From Owenweeksia sp. (GTDB taxonomy: Bacteria > Bacteroidota > Bacteroidia > Flavobacteriales > Schleiferiaceae), in the NCBI GenBank assembly GCA_028277105.1, contig JANQHO010000169.1, positions 17,030-81,029 on the forward strand: a stretch of 64,000 nt of DNA. The letters are read 5' to 3'. Within the stretch, counting starts at the first letter, position 1. Each line of letters starts with the position of its first letter. A program made the position numbers and the translations under genes. The notes under the pieces are model-generated. The model saw only the letters and a program-made list of their open reading frames with translations, was not told the origin of the DNA and did no database searches. Positions 62,494 to 64,000 of this stretch are shown here, one piece after another.

Positions 62494-62880
62494 ATGAGAT
62501 CGGACTGCCCCGTTAGTTATGCCCTTGATTTTTTTGGCGATAAGTGGACTTTTTTGATTATCCGCGACCTGGTAGAAGGTAAAAGCTTCTACAAGGACTT
62601 CCTGAACTCCAAAGAAGGCATAGCCACCAATATTCTTTCAGATCGCTTAAAGAAGTTGGAACATAACGGCATTATTAAATCCAGGGTCTATGAAAAGTTA
62701 AAGACCCAGAAGGAATATTCTTTAACGGAAAAAGGGAAAGACCTGATCCCCGTTTTGGTGGAGATGATGCTTTGGTCCAATAAGTATTACAAAGGATTGG
62801 CTATCAGCCAGGATTTCATTGAGAAAGCCCAAAGAGATCGGGAGGGGTTAATTTTCGCAATCCGGGCGGGTTTGGGGTGA
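62494..62880 (+). CDS. HxlR family transcriptional regulator
   Basis: A 128-residue winged-helix regulator. The start at 62494 (MRSDCPVSYALDFFGDKWTF) is chosen because it gives the standard HxlR beginning with Cys5; the longer frame from 62428 would put 22 unrelated residues across the two operator palindromes. The DNA-binding part has 'ATNILSDRLKKLEHNGIIKS' and the wing 'KLKTQKEYSLTEKGKDLIPV'. HxlR proteins often sense aldehydes or oxidants through the N-terminal Cys. It likely controls itself and the divergent SnoaL-like gene. Confidence 0.9.
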   Translation: MRSDCPVSYALDFFGDKWTFLIIRDLVEGKSFYKDFLNSKEGIATNILSDRLKKLEHNGIIKSRVYEKLKTQKEYSLTEKGKDLIPVLVEMMLWSNKYYKGLAISQDFIEKAQRDREGLIFAIRAGLG

Positions 62881-63258
62881 TCACAAGGGTTTGACCGTAG
62901 TTTTTTTAGAGTTGCTTTTAAAGCTGTTAATCGAATACTTATAGATCATTGTAAACGATGGTATCATATTAATAATCCAAATGGGTAAGCCTACCAATAA
63001 TAATTTCTTGGCGCTATCACTAAATTCAGTGAACTCCTTAAATTCAGAAAGTAGGGCTCCAAGAAAATACAGATTGACTAAAAAGAAAAGGGACCCTAAT
63101 ACAATACCTGAAATTCTATTTTTAAAAATGATCTGAAGTATTAGGACTGCTATAATTCCAATAAATATTGGATTGATATAAAATAGCGGTGAATAGCCTG
63201 CTAAAAAGGCTAGAATGATCAAAGCGTATTCCGGTAATTTAAATAGTATTGATTTCAT
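62881..63258 (-). CDS. hypothetical membrane protein
   Basis: A 125-residue protein with about four membrane segments ('YALIILAFLAGYSPLFYI', 'IFIGIIAVLILQIIF', 'GIVLGSLFFLVNLYFLGALL', 'LLLVGLPIWIINMIPSFTMI') and a basic tail. No family is recognised. Its stop abuts the HxlR stop with no gap between the convergent genes. Confidence 0.6.
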   Translation of the reverse strand: MKSILFKLPEYALIILAFLAGYSPLFYINPIFIGIIAVLILQIIFKNRISGIVLGSLFFLVNLYFLGALLSEFKEFTEFSDSAKKLLLVGLPIWIINMIPSFTMIYKYSINSFKSNSKKTTVKPL

Positions 63259-63465
63259 TCTTATTCATTTTCAACACATCTAAAACCTTTTTTAGTAGGG
63301 TTTATTTCTTTTGTTCAGTATCGATTTGTAGTATTTGGATCGGTTTTAAATTTTTAGGGATATAAGCTGACCATTTCAAAGTTAACTTATATGAATTTGG
63401 AGACATCTTCTATTGTCTCCCCAAAACTTCGCGCGAGGACTCGCACGTGATAGAGGGCTTTTAAA

Positions 63466-63630
63466 CTATGTTTGTTTCCTCAACATAGCAAATACCATTG
63501 CTATCACTATAAACCCAACCCCAGTAATTACCGGGGGATTTATAATATTTTCCCTTTGTAATCCCAAATAGATAATTAGTACGGATAAAACAAGTAGGGT
63601 GATACTGGCGAAAGTCAAGAGGCTTTTCAT
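63466..63630 (-). CDS. small two-helix membrane protein
   Basis: A 54-residue frame from ATG at 63630 to TAG: 'MKSLLTFASITLLVLSVLII' is a first membrane segment and 'VITGVGFIVIAMVFAMLRK' a second, with a short polar loop 'LQREN' between and a basic end. The composition and the Lys/Arg placement look like a real small membrane protein. No family is recognised. It is codirectional with the membrane protein gene downstream of it. Confidence 0.5.
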   Translation of the reverse strand: MKSLLTFASITLLVLSVLIIYLGLQRENIINPPVITGVGFIVIAMVFAMLRKQT

Positions 63631-63933
63631 AATGTTGTTCTAGTTATATATTGTCAGTATAAGGGTTTATTACACATAAGCTGTAAATAAACAAAATAGC
63701 TTTATTTGTTACTTTATCGAATTAAAGTGCTGTTAATAAGGTGATTATGTATTTTTAAGCATTTACAAACAAGCACTTAATGTTTTCAAAGCTATCGTAT
63801 TTTGCTAAGGTTTCTGATGCTGTATTGAAATGTTATAAAGGCTTCAACTGCTTTCAAACTTGGCAAATGCAAGTGTGGGAAAACTCTAGCCAGTTAGCTT
63901 ACCCGAGCATTCTAAGATATATGCAAGTTTTTT
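63631..63933. other. intergenic region without a supported gene
   Basis: About 300 bases. A plus-strand frame from 63780 has no signal, domain or codon pattern to support it. No terminal inverted repeat could be made out. Confidence 0.3.
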
Positions 63934-64000
63934 TTAGGCGGCCAATTTCACAAAAGGTTCATCCCGGTTTACCACAGCAAATATTCTGAGCACCAACTTG
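63934..64000 (-). CDS. C-terminal end of a gene, possibly an IS110-type transposase (partial)
   Basis: The last bases of the window, read on the minus strand, give an open frame of 21 codons 'KLVLRIFAVVNRDEPFVKLA' plus Ala and TAA at 63934-63936. The ending resembles the C-terminus of IS110-family transposases ('KLL..I.AV...PFV'), but the match is short. The rest lies outside the window. Confidence 0.25.
   Translation of the reverse strand, partial: KLVLRIFAVVNRDEPFVKLAA

Noticed and set aside
63780..63989. Plus-strand frame of 69 codons near the window end
   Set aside because: No domain, no signal and poor codon pattern; the minus-strand partial frame at 63934 is a better reading of the overlapping part.
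1..64000. tRNA, rRNA, CRISPR array, replication origin
   Set aside because: No cloverleaf, rRNA segment, regular repeat array or DnaA-box cluster was recognised; dnaN alone does not mark the origin in this setting.

Overview
This 64 kb window is a chromosomal segment from a Bacteroidota bacterium, most likely a gliding, aerobic, probably marine member of the Flavobacteriia or a close relative. Four things point there: GldF/GldG gliding genes, the type IX secretion protein PorQ plus three cargo proteins with C-terminal sorting domains, type B ribosomal protein L31, and intergenic promoters of the Bacteroidota form TTG-N18-20-TAnnTTTG. Genus-level placement is not possible from the sequence alone. 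No rRNA, tRNA or CRISPR array was seen.

Layout. 1-9300: end of an exonuclease-like gene, then purC and phoH on the minus strand, then a plus-strand run of a SAM hydrolase-like gene, a monooxygenase-fold gene, gldF, gldG, a DUF4340 gene, dnaN and a PPP phosphatase. 9400-18100: beta-barrel proteins, pruA, a CsgG-like/LPP20-like lipoprotein pair, yaaA and a beta-helix lipoprotein. 18100-24100: rpmE2, a sugar nucleotidyltransferase, lon, porQ and cmk. 24100-29100: a minus-strand operon rsfS-ftsH-LUD-cdsA-psd-ACBP that joins membrane quality control to phospholipid synthesis. 29100-37300: birA, pyrE, a NUDIX hydrolase, coaD, ddl, an arsenosugar-type pair (AhpD-like protein and ArsS), a DUF4197 lipoprotein, dinB and an Rrf2 regulator. 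37300-39150: a secreted choice-of-anchor protein.

39200-49800 is a heme biosynthesis locus. hemA, hemC, hemD, hemE, hemF, hemB and hemL run on the minus strand. An AraC-type regulator and hemH diverge from hemA across a palindrome-rich control region. Together they cover glutamyl-tRNA to coproporphyrin/protoporphyrin chemistry and iron insertion; protoporphyrinogen oxidase is not in the window. Between hemB and hemL sits a foreign-looking module: a small PD-(D/E)XK nuclease-like protein (the GxxxExxY family) with two imperfect inverted-repeat units on each side, built from ACACAGAGA / TCTCTGTGT arms. This is the most interesting element of the window. A relic of a TonB-dependent receptor C-terminus is fused against the 3' end of hemL.

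49800-56450 is a decayed accessory zone: an antitoxin next to a frameshifted ParE-like toxin, a frameshifted TauE/SafE-type permease, a secreted thioredoxin-like protein, intact typA, an SRA-like/HNH candidate type IV restriction enzyme, an attC-like imperfect palindrome, an unknown gene split by an amber codon, and the remnant of a sensor kinase N-terminus. 56450-64000 holds a delta-60-repeat secreted protein, a TPR-LuxR regulator, an alpha/beta hydrolase, small membrane proteins and lipoproteins, and a SnoaL-like gene divergent from an HxlR regulator with two operator-like palindromes between them. The window closes with what may be the end of a transposase gene.
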